The notes under the pieces were generated by a model. The model searched no databases and was not told the DNA's origin. It saw only the letters and a list, made by a program, of their open reading frames with translations. From Thermoplasmata archaeon (GTDB lineage: Archaea > Thermoplasmatota > Thermoplasmata > Thermoplasmatales > Thermoplasmataceae): a DNA stretch of 64,000 bases. The translations under genes were made by a program, and so were the position numbers. The DNA lies in the NCBI GenBank assembly GCA_021806235.1, contig JAJZXU010000027.1:1-64000 (forward strand). Direction: 5' to 3'. The first letter of the stretch is position 1; every line of letters starts with the position of its first letter. Shown in pieces: positions 1-10,115 of the stretch.

Positions 1-191
1 GGAAATGCTTTCTTTACCTCAGGTATTTCATTTACCTGGGAATAACGGGTTACCTTCCTTCCCATTCTGTATGCGTATATTCTCTGCTGAAGCATGGCGT
101 TATACAGCTCACGGCAGGCGTTAAGGGTGGATTCAAGAATACCGATCTGTTCCTTATCCGGATAGATCCTGAACTTATATGCCTTTATCAT
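1..191 (-). CDS. tnpB: TnpB-like (IS200/IS605 OrfB) N-terminus, truncated by window edge
   Basis: Minus-strand translation MIKAYKFRIYPDKEQIGILESTLNACRELYNAMLQQRIYAYRMGRKVTRYSQVNEIPEVKKAF is the classic OrfB N-terminus; overlaps tnpA stop (ATGA). Confidence 0.9.
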   Translation of the reverse strand, partial: MIKAYKFRIYPDKEQIGILESTLNACRELYNAMLQQRIYAYRMGRKVTRYSQVNEIPEVKKAF

Positions 192-685
192 ATTCCCTTC
201 TGGCCCTCCACATATTTCTCTATAGTATCTAATGAAACATGGCCATGTGTGGACACAAAATAACTCCTTGTCCACAGGGTTGGCAGCTTTCTCTTCAGTT
301 CAGGGAACTCAGCCCTGAGTAATCTTGATGTTCTGCCTTTTATCTTTGTGATTACACCGTTTGGTGCTATTGTCGGATCTGTTTTGATGAAGAGGTGCAC
401 ATGGTCTGGCATGGTTTCCAGTGCTATGACCTCCCAGTTATTTTCCTGTGCAACACCCATGATTATCTCATTTAATCTAATTTCAATATTCCCTGTAATT
501 AGCTTTCTTCTATATTTGGGGCACCAGACAAAATGATAGTTCATGAAATGAACAGATGTGTTAGAACTGCTGTACCCCTTTGGCATAATTGTAGATATAT
601 TATCCGTATATAATATTATTGGTTCGCTCTCATCCCACCCATAAATGGTGTGGGTTTTCTCGCTCACTGTGATAAAAACACACAC
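188..685 (-). CDS. tnpA: IS200/IS605 family TnpA (HUH Y1 transposase); true start may be internal (MNYHFVWCPKYRRK)
   Basis: HFVWCPKYRRK, MPDHVHLFI (HUH motif) and Y near C-terminus in EKYVEGQ. Confidence 0.93.
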   Translation of the reverse strand: MCVFITVSEKTHTIYGWDESEPIILYTDNISTIMPKGYSSSNTSVHFMNYHFVWCPKYRRKLITGNIEIRLNEIIMGVAQENNWEVIALETMPDHVHLFIKTDPTIAPNGVITKIKGRTSRLLRAEFPELKRKLPTLWTRSYFVSTHGHVSLDTIEKYVEGQKGI

Positions 686-857
686 ATTTTAAATAATTAT
701 GCTGCATATAATTATTTTGTGAAGAATAATGTTATAATTGATAGATAGTATCCAGATACAGTAATGGCGGGTACCTGAAGGTTGCAGTATATTTCAGATG
801 TGGAAATACTCTCTAATTTTTTATACATATCCGTTTGCATCAGGATTATTATTTCCC

Positions 858-2165
858 TTAAAAATTGTTGAGGTCTCCATTTATTTTTACCCATTCACCA
901 ATGGATTCATAAAATCCAAATATCAGTACATCTTTGATATTTAAGACTATTATATTTCCCCTCATCATTTTCTTTCCGTTATATATCAGCACACCAAAAT
1001 TCTGTTTGAACTTTGATATGAAGTAATTCAGGTTTTTTATATACTCTTCCCTAAATGCATCAGATGACTTTACCTCTACCGGAATCAGGTTTTTTCCGTT
1101 GCCTATGAGGCAGTCCACCTCTTTTCCTCCCTCTCTCCAGTATCTTTTGATATTAAGCCTTGATACAATGAGTGCTTCTATAATCTTCCCTTTCTCAATT
1201 GATGGATTTTCTGCCAGGGACAGGGATATATCGTAAGGATACACCTTTCTCTGTTTTCTGGATTCGGAAAGTGTAGATGGCCTGTAGTTCTTTATAACCC
1301 GGATAAGTTTTGAGAACTCCAGCATGTAAATATGCCGTTCTACTTCCTGCTTTCTTTTCGCCAGTGCCCTTGAAAGAGAGTCAACATTAAGGATCATGCC
1401 AGGTTCTGAGAAGAATATATTAACAAGGGAGTTTAACAGGGGTATATCAACATTTTTAAACTCCTGAATTAAATCCTGGCCTATTATCTTTGAGGTAACG
1501 CTCTCCCGTATGTACTCATATATTCTTCTTTCGCTGTCAATACCTGCCAGTTCTGGAAATGGCTTCCTTACGTAGGCCTCCATTTCCACTCCAATATCGT
1601 CCTCGTATAATCTAATATTATCTAATTTCTTCCCATGCCTCAGGGAGTAATATTCATTTATCGACAGAACCGGGACATCTATAAGGTAGTGCCTTCCAGC
1701 CAGGTCGTCAATTGCCCTGTGTTCCAGTTGCAGTGATGCAGACCCAGATATTATAAACCTTATGTTTGGGAATGCATCGTATATCATTTTCACCTGCTGG
1801 CTCCAGCCACTAAGTTTTTGAACCTCATCCAGAAACAGGTATATCTTTTCCTCTTTCCAGTTGACGCCGGTTATCTCCCGATACGAATACAGGATTGATG
1901 TTATATCCACTGAACCGTAATCGAATGTGAAATAAGCGATATTCTGTGGTTTAATTTTTTTGAGCAGAGCGTCTACTATCTGATACATTATTGTTGTTTT
2001 CCCGACTCGTCTAAGCCCTGTGAGTATTATAACCTCTTTATACCCGGTAAGTAGTCCGTACGCTTCTTCGAATGCAGGACGTCTGTACTCCCTGGCCAGA
2101 TCTCCACTTACCATGTCGGATGTCCACCAGCCATTAAGAAGTCGTAGTGCCTCATTAATTTCCAT
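858..2165 (-). CDS. AAA ATPase of the AAA_14 / DUF4143 family
   Basis: Walker A GLRRVGKTT, YLFLDEVQ, ISGSASL, C-terminal EVDCLIGNGKNLIPVEVKSS nuclease-like domain. Confidence 0.85.
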   Translation of the reverse strand: MEINEALRLLNGWWTSDMVSGDLAREYRRPAFEEAYGLLTGYKEVIILTGLRRVGKTTIMYQIVDALLKKIKPQNIAYFTFDYGSVDITSILYSYREITGVNWKEEKIYLFLDEVQKLSGWSQQVKMIYDAFPNIRFIISGSASLQLEHRAIDDLAGRHYLIDVPVLSINEYYSLRHGKKLDNIRLYEDDIGVEMEAYVRKPFPELAGIDSERRIYEYIRESVTSKIIGQDLIQEFKNVDIPLLNSLVNIFFSEPGMILNVDSLSRALAKRKQEVERHIYMLEFSKLIRVIKNYRPSTLSESRKQRKVYPYDISLSLAENPSIEKGKIIEALIVSRLNIKRYWREGGKEVDCLIGNGKNLIPVEVKSSDAFREEYIKNLNYFISKFKQNFGVLIYNGKKMMRGNIIVLNIKDVLIFGFYESIGEWVKINGDLNNF

Positions 2166-2180
2166 ATGTATTGTTTAATA

Positions 2181-2217
2181 GGAACGAATACTTATAACTT
2201 TCGTTCCCAATTGGAAC
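2181..2217 (-). promoter_or_regulatory. Palindromic operator-like site flanking TATA box of the 858-2165 ATPase gene
   Basis: GGAACGAA (2181-2188) and TTCGTTCC (2200-2207) perfect 8-bp inverted arms around TTATAA, plus another GGAAC at 2213-2217; start codon at 2165. Confidence 0.55.
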
Positions 2218-2449
2218 TTATGTTTACAATAAAATAAATTGAGAGAATAAAAGATATGTTTCTGTTTTCTTCCTGGAATGAAATAGGAAAGTAAAACTAT
2301 GCAGATGTTCCTAAACAGTTAATGTCTCCGGACTTTACCCGATTATTTCCATAGCCCTGCTTGTAATTGGTGCCTTAATTGAAGCTTCACCTGGCATATA
2401 CAGTTTTAATTTTTATTTTTTGATTAGAAATTATTGAATTATTTTAAAT

Positions 2450-5176
2450 ATGATTTTGTTATCTGTATATGTGTCTTTATCGCTTAATAATGTTTTTGAC
2501 TTACTTAATCCGGAGATAGTAGAAGCAGTAAATAAAAACAGTATAACAGAGCCAACAGAAGCACAGAAATTGGCAATACCTGAAATTTTAACCGGCAAAA
2601 ACGTTCTGTTAATATCACCCACAGGATCCGGAAAAACCGAAGCCGCATTATTACCATTACTTAATAAAATATATCTGGAAAAACCAAAACCAATATCATT
2701 GTTATATATAACACCCCTGAGAGCATTAAACCGTGATATGTTATCAAGGTTATATAATTACTGTGCGAATTTATCCATAAACGTTCAGGTAAGGCACAGT
2801 GATATATCCCAGAGCCAGAAAGAAGAAATCAAAAAACATCCTGCAGAAATACTGATTACAACGCCAGAATCATTGCAGTTATTGATGATGAGCAAAAAAT
2901 TGAGGGAGCATATTCAGAACATAAAATATGTTATAATAGACGAAGTTCATGAAATGGCCCAGAATGAAAGGGGCTCACAGTTTGCAATAGCAATGGAGAG
3001 ATTGAAAACACTTACAGGCAATATACAGGTAATAGGTTTATCCGCAACTGCAAAAAACGAGAATGAACTTGCAGGCTTTATAGCACCTGATAACAATATA
3101 GAGATAATAAAGCCAGAAATAGATAAAAAAATGGATATAAATGTACTTTTACCGGAAAAAAGCAATGACAAAATTGCAGAACTAATGGCATGTGATAACC
3201 AGTATGCAGGTGCAATAGAAAAAATTCATGATATTATAGAGGAAAATAATGGAACAATAGTTTTTGTTAATAGGAGATACGTTGCAGAGGATATATCATT
3301 CAGATTAAGATTATGGCTGAAAAATCCGGATATAGCGGTGCATCACGGTTCATTATCAAAGGAGACAAGGGAAACAGCAGAAAATGATTTCAAGGGAAAT
3401 AAGATCAGGGGTTTAATATGCACATCCTCTTTGGAATTAGGTATAGATATCGGAACAGCGGACATGGTTGCCCAGTTTAACTCCCCAAGGCAGGTAAATA
3501 AAATGGTTCAGAGAATAGGCAGGGCCGGGCACTCATTAACAAAAATTTCAAAGGGCATGGTAATATGCAACGATGTTATAGAACTTGAGGAGGCAGTAGC
3601 AATAGCGGACAATATAAAGGATGGCAATCTTGAAAATGTAATGATAAGAAAAAATTCATTATCAACCGTTGCAAACCAGATAATGCTTGAATTAAATTAC
3701 TCAAAAAAGATTGATTATAAATATTTTTACAATATAATAACAAAAGCATATCCATTCAGGGATTTAACCTTTGAAGATTATTATTCCGTTATAGACTTAT
3801 TATCAAAAACAAGGAAACTAATAATAGAAGATAATTTTATAATAAAAAGGTATTCTATACTGACTTATTTTATAGAAAACATATCCATGATTGCAGGAGA
3901 AAAAAATTATAAGGTTATCGATGTAATCAATAAGAAATTTATCGGTACATTGGATGAAAAATATGTAGTTAGTGAGGTCACACCCGGATCCTATTTTGTA
4001 ATAAAGGGTTCCACATGGAGAACAATAAGAATAGACGATGATAAAATTTATGTTGAATCCTTCAGCACTGCAGCAATAGCACCCCACTGGACAGGTGAGG
4101 AAATACCCGTATTATATGAGGCAACGCACAGGGTTTCAGAGAACAGAAAAATGAAAGAAATACCGGATTTTATAAATGAAAATGGGAAAAACGCTCTTGA
4201 AAACTGGTATAAAAATGATCTGGCTACCCTGGACAGGATAATCATAGAAACACACAATGCAGAGATAATAATTCAGATATTGCTGGGTAGCCTTGGCAAT
4301 TTTACCCTCGCCGAAATATTAACGGGATTATTAACATCCATTACAGGTGAAAGTGTTGAAATGGATTACTCGCCATACCATATATACATGAAACTGGCAA
4401 GGAACATGACCTCAGAGGATATAAAAAATATTATTAAAGGCATAGATGTAAACAATTTAGATGGGTATGTCAAATCATCCGCAAGGAGGTCAAGATTTTT
4501 TAACAATGTATTTCTATATGAGGCAAGGAAATTCGGCATAATTACAAACAAAGCAGATATGACAAGGCTAAGATTTGAAAAAATAGTGGATGCATATTAT
4601 AACACCCCTATTTATGAGGATTCCATAAGAAAATTAATTTTCGATTATATGGATATGGGAATCTTAAAGGATTATTTATCAGAAATAAATGATGATAATT
4701 TTGTTTTAAAGGATAAAATCTCGGAATCATCAAATATATTTCTATCCCACTATTCTGAAAGAATTGCACCATTAAAGCCAACAAAAACAATTTTAGAATC
4801 AATTAAAAAGAGGTTACTGAATGAAGAAGTTATTTTATACTGTACATCATGTGGAAACAAAAGAACAAAAAAAATAAAGGACATATACGATATTAAATGC
4901 CCCGTTTGCCATTCACATTTAATAGCCTCAATATCCAAGTTTGATGAGGATTCCTTAAAGGACATAAAAAACCCAAAGGTAAAGAGAAAATTTGTAAAAA
5001 ATGCACATTTAGTACGTGAACACGGCATAACAGCCATAATGGTAATGGCTGCACGTGGTGTTGGGCCAGAAACAGCATCAAGGATTTTAGAGGTTTCATA
5101 TCTCAACGATGAGGATCTGATAAGAAGATTATTATACGCAGAGACCGAATTTGCAAAAAATAAACAGTACTGGTGA
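2450..5176 (+). CDS. Lhr-like DEAD/DEAH-box helicase
   Basis: EPTEAQKLAIPEIL, SPTGSGKTEAALLP, DEVHEM, GLSAT, QRIGRAGH, C-terminal Cys pairs CTSCGNKR / CPVCHSH. Confidence 0.93.
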   Translation: MILLSVYVSLSLNNVFDLLNPEIVEAVNKNSITEPTEAQKLAIPEILTGKNVLLISPTGSGKTEAALLPLLNKIYLEKPKPISLLYITPLRALNRDMLSRLYNYCANLSINVQVRHSDISQSQKEEIKKHPAEILITTPESLQLLMMSKKLREHIQNIKYVIIDEVHEMAQNERGSQFAIAMERLKTLTGNIQVIGLSATAKNENELAGFIAPDNNIEIIKPEIDKKMDINVLLPEKSNDKIAELMACDNQYAGAIEKIHDIIEENNGTIVFVNRRYVAEDISFRLRLWLKNPDIAVHHGSLSKETRETAENDFKGNKIRGLICTSSLELGIDIGTADMVAQFNSPRQVNKMVQRIGRAGHSLTKISKGMVICNDVIELEEAVAIADNIKDGNLENVMIRKNSLSTVANQIMLELNYSKKIDYKYFYNIITKAYPFRDLTFEDYYSVIDLLSKTRKLIIEDNFIIKRYSILTYFIENISMIAGEKNYKVIDVINKKFIGTLDEKYVVSEVTPGSYFVIKGSTWRTIRIDDDKIYVESFSTAAIAPHWTGEEIPVLYEATHRVSENRKMKEIPDFINENGKNALENWYKNDLATLDRIIIETHNAEIIIQILLGSLGNFTLAEILTGLLTSITGESVEMDYSPYHIYMKLARNMTSEDIKNIIKGIDVNNLDGYVKSSARRSRFFNNVFLYEARKFGIITNKADMTRLRFEKIVDAYYNTPIYEDSIRKLIFDYMDMGILKDYLSEINDDNFVLKDKISESSNIFLSHYSERIAPLKPTKTILESIKKRLLNEEVILYCTSCGNKRTKKIKDIYDIKCPVCHSHLIASISKFDEDSLKDIKNPKVKRKFVKNAHLVREHGITAIMVMAARGVGPETASRILEVSYLNDEDLIRRLLYAETEFAKNKQYW

Positions 5177-5272
5177 TTTTATTCTTCATCCAGATTATTT
5201 TACAAATGTGGCAATATAAAGCATAAAATTAAACCCCGGGAAAATTAATATATCGTTTAAACATAAACATAT

Positions 5273-5423
5273 ATGGTAAAAACAATAACTATTAAAGATG
5301 ATGTTTATAATAAATTAGTTACAGTTAAAAGACCGGGAGAAAGTTTCAGTGACCTATTCAATGAATTATTAAAATACTCATCTGCAGAAAATATATTAGA
5401 TGGGTTAAGTGGGTCAAGGTTAT
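5273..5423 (+). pseudogene. VapB-type antitoxin 5' portion, C-terminus displaced by insertion
   Basis: MVKTITIKDDVYNKLVTVKRPGESFSDLFNELLKYSSAENILDGLSGS then breakpoint; likely C-terminal part at about 6018-6086. Confidence 0.7.
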
Positions 5424-5760
5424 GATTTATGTTAACCATGTTAACATTCATCTTTGGAAGTTATCATCTTTCATGAAGAGCTTAAACTTCGTTGCCTTAA
5501 CCCTAAGGCATCTATCCCGTCCCCTTTCGGTTCGGAGACTGCTTTCTTATATAAAATCACGTTTCCGCCGATTTCAAAGCATGACCTGTTTTGCATGCGT
5601 TTTACCCCTGGTCGGGAACCCTATACGCATCGAGCCCTTCTTGCAGAAGAGATTTCATTCCTGTTCATTATTTTCCAGCACCCCTGTCCTCTGGACTTAT
5701 GCAGTTATGCTGGAAAACTCGCATTTCTTTATTACGCTGTATTATAAAAATATTTAGATG
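5418..5760 (-). mobile_element. Relic of a tnpB 3' end plus right end (minus orientation)
   Basis: Right-end block GATAACTTCCAAAG..ATGTTAACATGGTTAAC..ATCATAACCT on the minus strand matches the end of the IS607-type element at 7350-7405; upstream reads as tnpB-tail-like CFEIGGNVILYKKAVSEPKGDGIDALGLRQRSLSSS. Confidence 0.6.
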
Positions 5761-5764
5761 AAAC

Positions 5765-5954
5765 CTATGGCGATTATTAACCGTTATTTTTGGTGAACCA
5801 AAAGTTGAATTTAACGATATATATTCGGACTCTGGGAGAAATTTTCAAAGAAACTACATTACAGTGTAGGAAAAATTATGCTAAAAAAGGCGTAAATTAC
5901 AGGTTTCTCGTTGCGAAAAACCACTATAGATCTAACACTTGATAATCGCCATAG
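5765..5954. mobile_element. MITE-like insertion, 190 bp, 13-bp perfect TIR, 8-bp TSD
   Basis: CTATGGCGATTAT at 5765-5777 and ATAATCGCCATAG at 5942-5954; GATGAAAC at 5757-5764 and 5955-5962. Confidence 0.8.
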
Positions 5955-6017
5955 GATGAAACGTTAAATGGTGAAGGGTGTTATAAGTAGTTAACATAAT
6001 TAATAGAAATTTAGACT

Positions 6018-6086
6018 ATAGAATTTAATTTAAAGGAAAAAATGATTAATGATATATACAGAAAAAGGGGCGAAAAAAGATTTTGA
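6018..6086 (+). pseudogene. Displaced C-terminal part of VapB antitoxin
   Basis: IEFNLKEKMINDIYRKRGEKRF* ending in a stop that overlaps the VapC-like start (TTTGA). Confidence 0.6.
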
Positions 6087-6193
6087 TACTTATAGATACA
6101 GATGTTTTGATAGAAATTGTGGACAAAAATTCTAACAAAGGTGATCTGACAATAAATGAACTGCGTTCATTGCAAGAAAATATATTATGCTAA
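6083..6193 (+). pseudogene. VapC (PIN domain) N-terminal fragment
   Basis: LILIDTDVLIEIVDKNSNKGD is a PIN domain N-terminus, then truncated. Confidence 0.65.
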
Positions 6194-6237
6194 AAATAGA
6201 TAACTATATTTAGTAGTGTATTATTAAAGTATTAACA

Positions 6238-6825
6238 ATGAAAGCAAATGAAGTTCTTAATCTTCTCCGAATAACAAGAAAGACACTCCACGTCTATGCA
6301 CACAACGGGAAGATCCGGTATAGAGTATTGCCCAGTGGATATTATGATTACAATGATGGGGATGTTTACAAACTCCTAAACAGGGATGTGAAACGCAGGA
6401 CTGTTATCTATGCACGGGTATCAACATCAAAGCAGAAAAATGATTTAGAAAACCAGATTGAGCAGTTGAAGCAGTGGTGTTTCATGAACGGTTACACAAT
6501 CAATGCAATATACCCGGATATAGCATCTGGCATCTCATTCGAGAAGAGGAAAGGCTTCTTTGAGATGCTTGATGAAATCATTAATTACAGGGTTGAAAAG
6601 GTTGTAATAACATACAGAGACAGGTTAACCAGAACAGGTTTTGAACTGTTTAAATATTTATTTCAGAAGTTTGGCACTGAGATTATTATAATCTCAGAGA
6701 TAGGCAATACCGAGCTCGATTCCAAAGAGGTGTTTGATGATATAGTTTCAATGCTTCATTCATATTCCATGAAGATGTATTCTAAAAGAAAGAATCATTC
6801 AATTGAGGTTGGCTATGAAGGTTAA
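6238..6825 (+). CDS. tnpA: IS607-type serine recombinase TnpA with MerR-like N-terminus
   Basis: YARVSTSKQKNDLENQIEQLKQW; HTH start MKANEVLNLLRITRKTLHVYAHNGKIRYR; YRDRLTRTGFELF. Confidence 0.92.
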   Translation: MKANEVLNLLRITRKTLHVYAHNGKIRYRVLPSGYYDYNDGDVYKLLNRDVKRRTVIYARVSTSKQKNDLENQIEQLKQWCFMNGYTINAIYPDIASGISFEKRKGFFEMLDEIINYRVEKVVITYRDRLTRTGFELFKYLFQKFGTEIIIISEIGNTELDSKEVFDDIVSMLHSYSMKMYSKRKNHSIEVGYEG

Positions 6826-6830
6826 CAGAA

Positions 6831-7352
6831 CAGATCTGGATTAATGGAGATGATAACCTCAGTAAATCTGCACATTTTTCAAAGAACCTTTATAATAAGG
6901 CAAACTATATAATCAGGCAGGAGTTCTTTGCAACCAGAAGATGGACAAGATATGGGGAACTTAATAATATACTGAAAGATTCTGAAGAATATAAATCATT
7001 GCCGGCACAGACCTCACAGGGCATTCTAAAATTACTGGACAAATCATGGAAGTCCTTCTTTAAAGCAATAAAGGAATGGAGGAAAGACCCTGATAAGTTT
7101 TTAGGAAGGTCAGGATTGCCGCATTACAAGGAAAAAGATGGTGAACATATACTTGTATTCACAAACCAGCAGTGCAGCATTAATGATGGAATATTAAAGT
7201 TCCCGAAGCTCATTAATATGGAGGTTAAAACAGGGTTAGAAAATATAGATTTGAGGGAAGTAAGAATAGTACCTGAAGGTACTGGATTTTGCCAACGGGA
7301 TAGAGGGTATAGGGTTATACCCACGGAGTTTAAGCATCCCACAGTTCTGTGA
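6831..7352 (+). pseudogene. tnpB: TnpB (IS607 type), frameshifted near start and internally deleted
   Basis: QIWINGDDNLSKSAHFSKNLYNKANYIIRQEFF is the TnpB N-terminus; RuvC-like catalytic region absent; joins directly to a right-end-type tail. Confidence 0.75.
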
Positions 7353-7506
7353 GATGATAACTTCCAAAGGTGGATGTTAACATTGTTAACGGAAATCATA
7401 ACCTAAAAGTTACAGTGGCACCTAATTTAGATAAAAATTAAAATATAACAATCAATAAATTTTATATAACAAAAAATTTATTTAATGATTTATTTATTAA
7501 ACTATT

Positions 7507-7869
7507 ATGGATTTAGAAAAAATGATATTAAAATATCAGAATAAAAATCTACAAAATCCAATAATTGTTGAGGGAATAAATGATATAAAATCATTAAAGA
7601 AAATAAATTTTACGGGGAATATAATCAATATAAACAGGGGCAAATCACTGTATAATTTTTCAGAATATATTTCTAATGGCTATAATACTGTTATATTATT
7701 AACGGACTTTGATAAAAAGGGCATTTTTCTTAAAAATAAAATAGAATCCTATTTAAATTCAATGGACATCAATGTGGATTTACAATTATGGAATTATATA
7801 AAAAATAATTGCCATATAAATGATGTTGAGTCGATGCCGGCATTACTGGATAATAACATAATTAAATAA
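7507..7869 (+). CDS. Toprim-domain protein (UPF0292-like)
   Basis: PIIVEGINDIKSLKKI and VILLTDFDKKG are Toprim motifs. Confidence 0.75.
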   Translation: MDLEKMILKYQNKNLQNPIIVEGINDIKSLKKINFTGNIININRGKSLYNFSEYISNGYNTVILLTDFDKKGIFLKNKIESYLNSMDINVDLQLWNYIKNNCHINDVESMPALLDNNIIK

Positions 7870-7946
7870 TTATATTAATATATATATCATATAATATAAT
7901 AACCCTATATATAGAAAAGGTTATATAGAAGTTTATTTTTACTAAT

Positions 7947-9605
7947 TTGATAGTTATGATTGGTGGTCAACCCATATTTATATTAAAAGAAGGAGCAAAA
8001 AGAGAAAGCGGCAGAGATGCAATGCATGAGAATATTGACGCTGCAAAGGCAATAGCAACATCAATAAGATCCACATTAGGACCAAGAGGAATGGACAAAA
8101 TGTTAGTCGATTCCCTCGGTGATATTGTTATAACCAATGATGGTGTAACAATTTTAAAGGAAATGGATGTTGAGCACCCTGCTGCAAAGATGATGGTAGA
8201 GGTTTCGAAAACCCAGGACAGTTATGTAGGCGATGGAACAACAACTGCCGTTATAATTGCCGGGGCATTGCTGGATCAGGCAAATACATTAATAAACCAG
8301 AATGTTCACCCCACAGTAATAACAGAGGGTTTTAAAATGGCTGCAGTACAGGCTTCAAAAGTTTTGGACGATATATCAAAGCCCGTAAAGATCACAGATA
8401 AGGATATATTAGTAAAAATGGCAAAAACATCCCTTAACAGTAAAAGTGCATCTGTTGAAAAGGAATTATTAGGAGAAATTTCATACAATGCAATAAAGAA
8501 CATTGCAGAGGAAAGAGATGGAAAATATTATGTTGATTTCGATAATCTACAGGTAGTTAAAAAATACGGTGGAGAGCTTAGCCAAACACAGTTAGTAGAT
8601 GGAATTATACTTGACAAGGAAAAGGTACATCCAAACATGCCAAAAATTGTAAACAATGCAAAAATAGCATTGCTGGATGCCGCCCTTGAGGTCAAGAAAC
8701 CTGAATTTGATACAAACATACAGATAAGTGATCCTAATATGATACAGAGGTTCCTCGGGCAGGAAGAAGACTTATTAAAGGAAATGGTAGAAAAATTAAA
8801 GGCAACAGGTGCAAATGTTGTACTGACCCAGAAAGGAATAGATGATATGGCACAGCATTACCTCGCTAAAGCTGGAATATACGCAGTGAGAAGGGTAAAG
8901 AAAAGCGATGTTGATAAATTATCCAAGGCAACAGGTGCAACAATAGTATCGTCACTGGAGGAAATATCAGAACAGGATCTTGGACATGCAGAAACAGTAG
9001 AAGAAAGAAAACTGGGCGATGACTATATGACCTTTGTAACCGGTTCAAAAAACCCAAAGGCAATAAGTTTACTGGTAATGGCAGGAACAGAGCACGTTGC
9101 AGATGAAATGGAAAGATCATTAACAGATTCATTGCATGTTGTGGCTGCAGCTGTTGAAGATGGAAAATATATAACAGGCGGTGGAGCAGCAGCAGAAGAA
9201 ATCGCATTTAACATAAGAAATTATGCTTCAAGGGTCGGTGGAAGGCAGCAATTGGCAATAGAAAAATTTGCAGATGCAATGGAAGAAATACCCAGGGCAT
9301 TATCCGAAAACGCTGGACTTGATCCTATAGATATATTAATAAATATAAGAAGCGAACATGCACAGGGACACAAAACATATGGAATAAATGTCTTTAATGG
9401 AAACGTAGAAGATCTTGAAAAATCAGGTGTTATAGAACCAATAAGGGTTGGAAAGCAGGCAGTTGAAGCCGCAACAGAAGCCGCTGTTATGATACTGAGA
9501 ATAGATGATGTCATAGCAACAAAATCATCCAGAGGCGGGTCACCCGGAGGTGCTCCTGGAGGAATGCCCGGAGGCATGGGTGGAATGCCAGGTGGATACG
9601 AATAA
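7947..9605 (+). CDS. Thermosome (group II chaperonin) subunit
   Basis: [56 protein letters not shown]-rich C-terminus. Confidence 0.98.
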   Translation: MIVMIGGQPIFILKEGAKRESGRDAMHENIDAAKAIATSIRSTLGPRGMDKMLVDSLGDIVITNDGVTILKEMDVEHPAAKMMVEVSKTQDSYVGDGTTTAVIIAGALLDQANTLINQNVHPTVITEGFKMAAVQASKVLDDISKPVKITDKDILVKMAKTSLNSKSASVEKELLGEISYNAIKNIAEERDGKYYVDFDNLQVVKKYGGELSQTQLVDGIILDKEKVHPNMPKIVNNAKIALLDAALEVKKPEFDTNIQISDPNMIQRFLGQEEDLLKEMVEKLKATGANVVLTQKGIDDMAQHYLAKAGIYAVRRVKKSDVDKLSKATGATIVSSLEEISEQDLGHAETVEERKLGDDYMTFVTGSKNPKAISLLVMAGTEHVADEMERSLTDSLHVVAAAVEDGKYITGGGAAAEEIAFNIRNYASRVGGRQQLAIEKFADAMEEIPRALSENAGLDPIDILINIRSEHAQGHKTYGINVFNGNVEDLEKSGVIEPIRVGKQAVEAATEAAVMILRIDDVIATKSSRGGSPGGAPGGMPGGMGGMPGGYE

Positions 9606-9794
9606 GTCCATAAAATTTATTTTTTTATATCAAATTTATTTCTGTTAATTTACTGCAAAATTTAATGATGTTGCGTTTTTATAAAATATTATTATGTAAT
9701 TATTCCGGTGATGAAAAAATATCTGTTTGAAAAATTGAATGTGTTTATAAAATATATGCATAAATCTCTAAATATGATATTTTAATATAGAAAT

Positions 9795-10088
9795 ATGATT
9801 AATGTCGGCTTATATTATAGGGTGAGAGATGGTCATGAAAGGGATTTTGAGGATAAATTTAACGGTGTAGTTGATTTATTGAAAAGCAATGATGTTGGTT
9901 TTATAGATGGGAAATTATACAGGGAAGTGAAATGTCCTAAGGAATATATGATATATACAGTATGGAAAGACAAAAAATCATTTGAGGATTTCATACAGAT
10001 GGAAGCATATAAAAATACTGTTGATTATGGAAAAACAATACTTGATTCAACACCAAGGCACAAAATATTTGGTGAATCAGTAGATTAA
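9795..10088 (+). CDS. ABM/HmoA-like monooxygenase-fold protein
   Basis: MINVGLYYRVRDGHERDFEDKFNGVV...MIYTVWKDKKSFEDFIQ pattern. Confidence 0.65.
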   Translation: MINVGLYYRVRDGHERDFEDKFNGVVDLLKSNDVGFIDGKLYREVKCPKEYMIYTVWKDKKSFEDFIQMEAYKNTVDYGKTILDSTPRHKIFGESVD

Positions 10089-10115
10089 TTAATAAAATTT
10101 ATAATCTTTTAAACA

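Larger units (their letters stand above)
1..690 (-). mobile_element. IS200/IS605 element (tnpA+tnpB), left end near 680-690, right part outside window
   Basis: Overlapping tnpA/tnpB; same left-end sequence TTTTATCACAGTGAGCGAGAAAACCCACACCATTTATGGGTGGG occurs at 57651. Confidence 0.85.
6195..7405 (+). mobile_element. IS607-type element with internally deleted tnpB
   Basis: tnpA + degenerate tnpB + right-end block with GTTAACATTGTTAAC at 7376-7390; boundaries approximate. Confidence 0.7.

Noticed and set aside
5422-5757. ORFs 5422-5757 (+), 5454-5747 (+) and 7124-7399 (-) sharing NVNIHLWKLSS
   Set aside because: They are antisense readings of the shared transposon right end, not a protein family.
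8866-9577. Minus-strand ORFs inside the thermosome gene
   Set aside because: Antisense shadow ORFs of a conserved coding frame with no recognisable domains.
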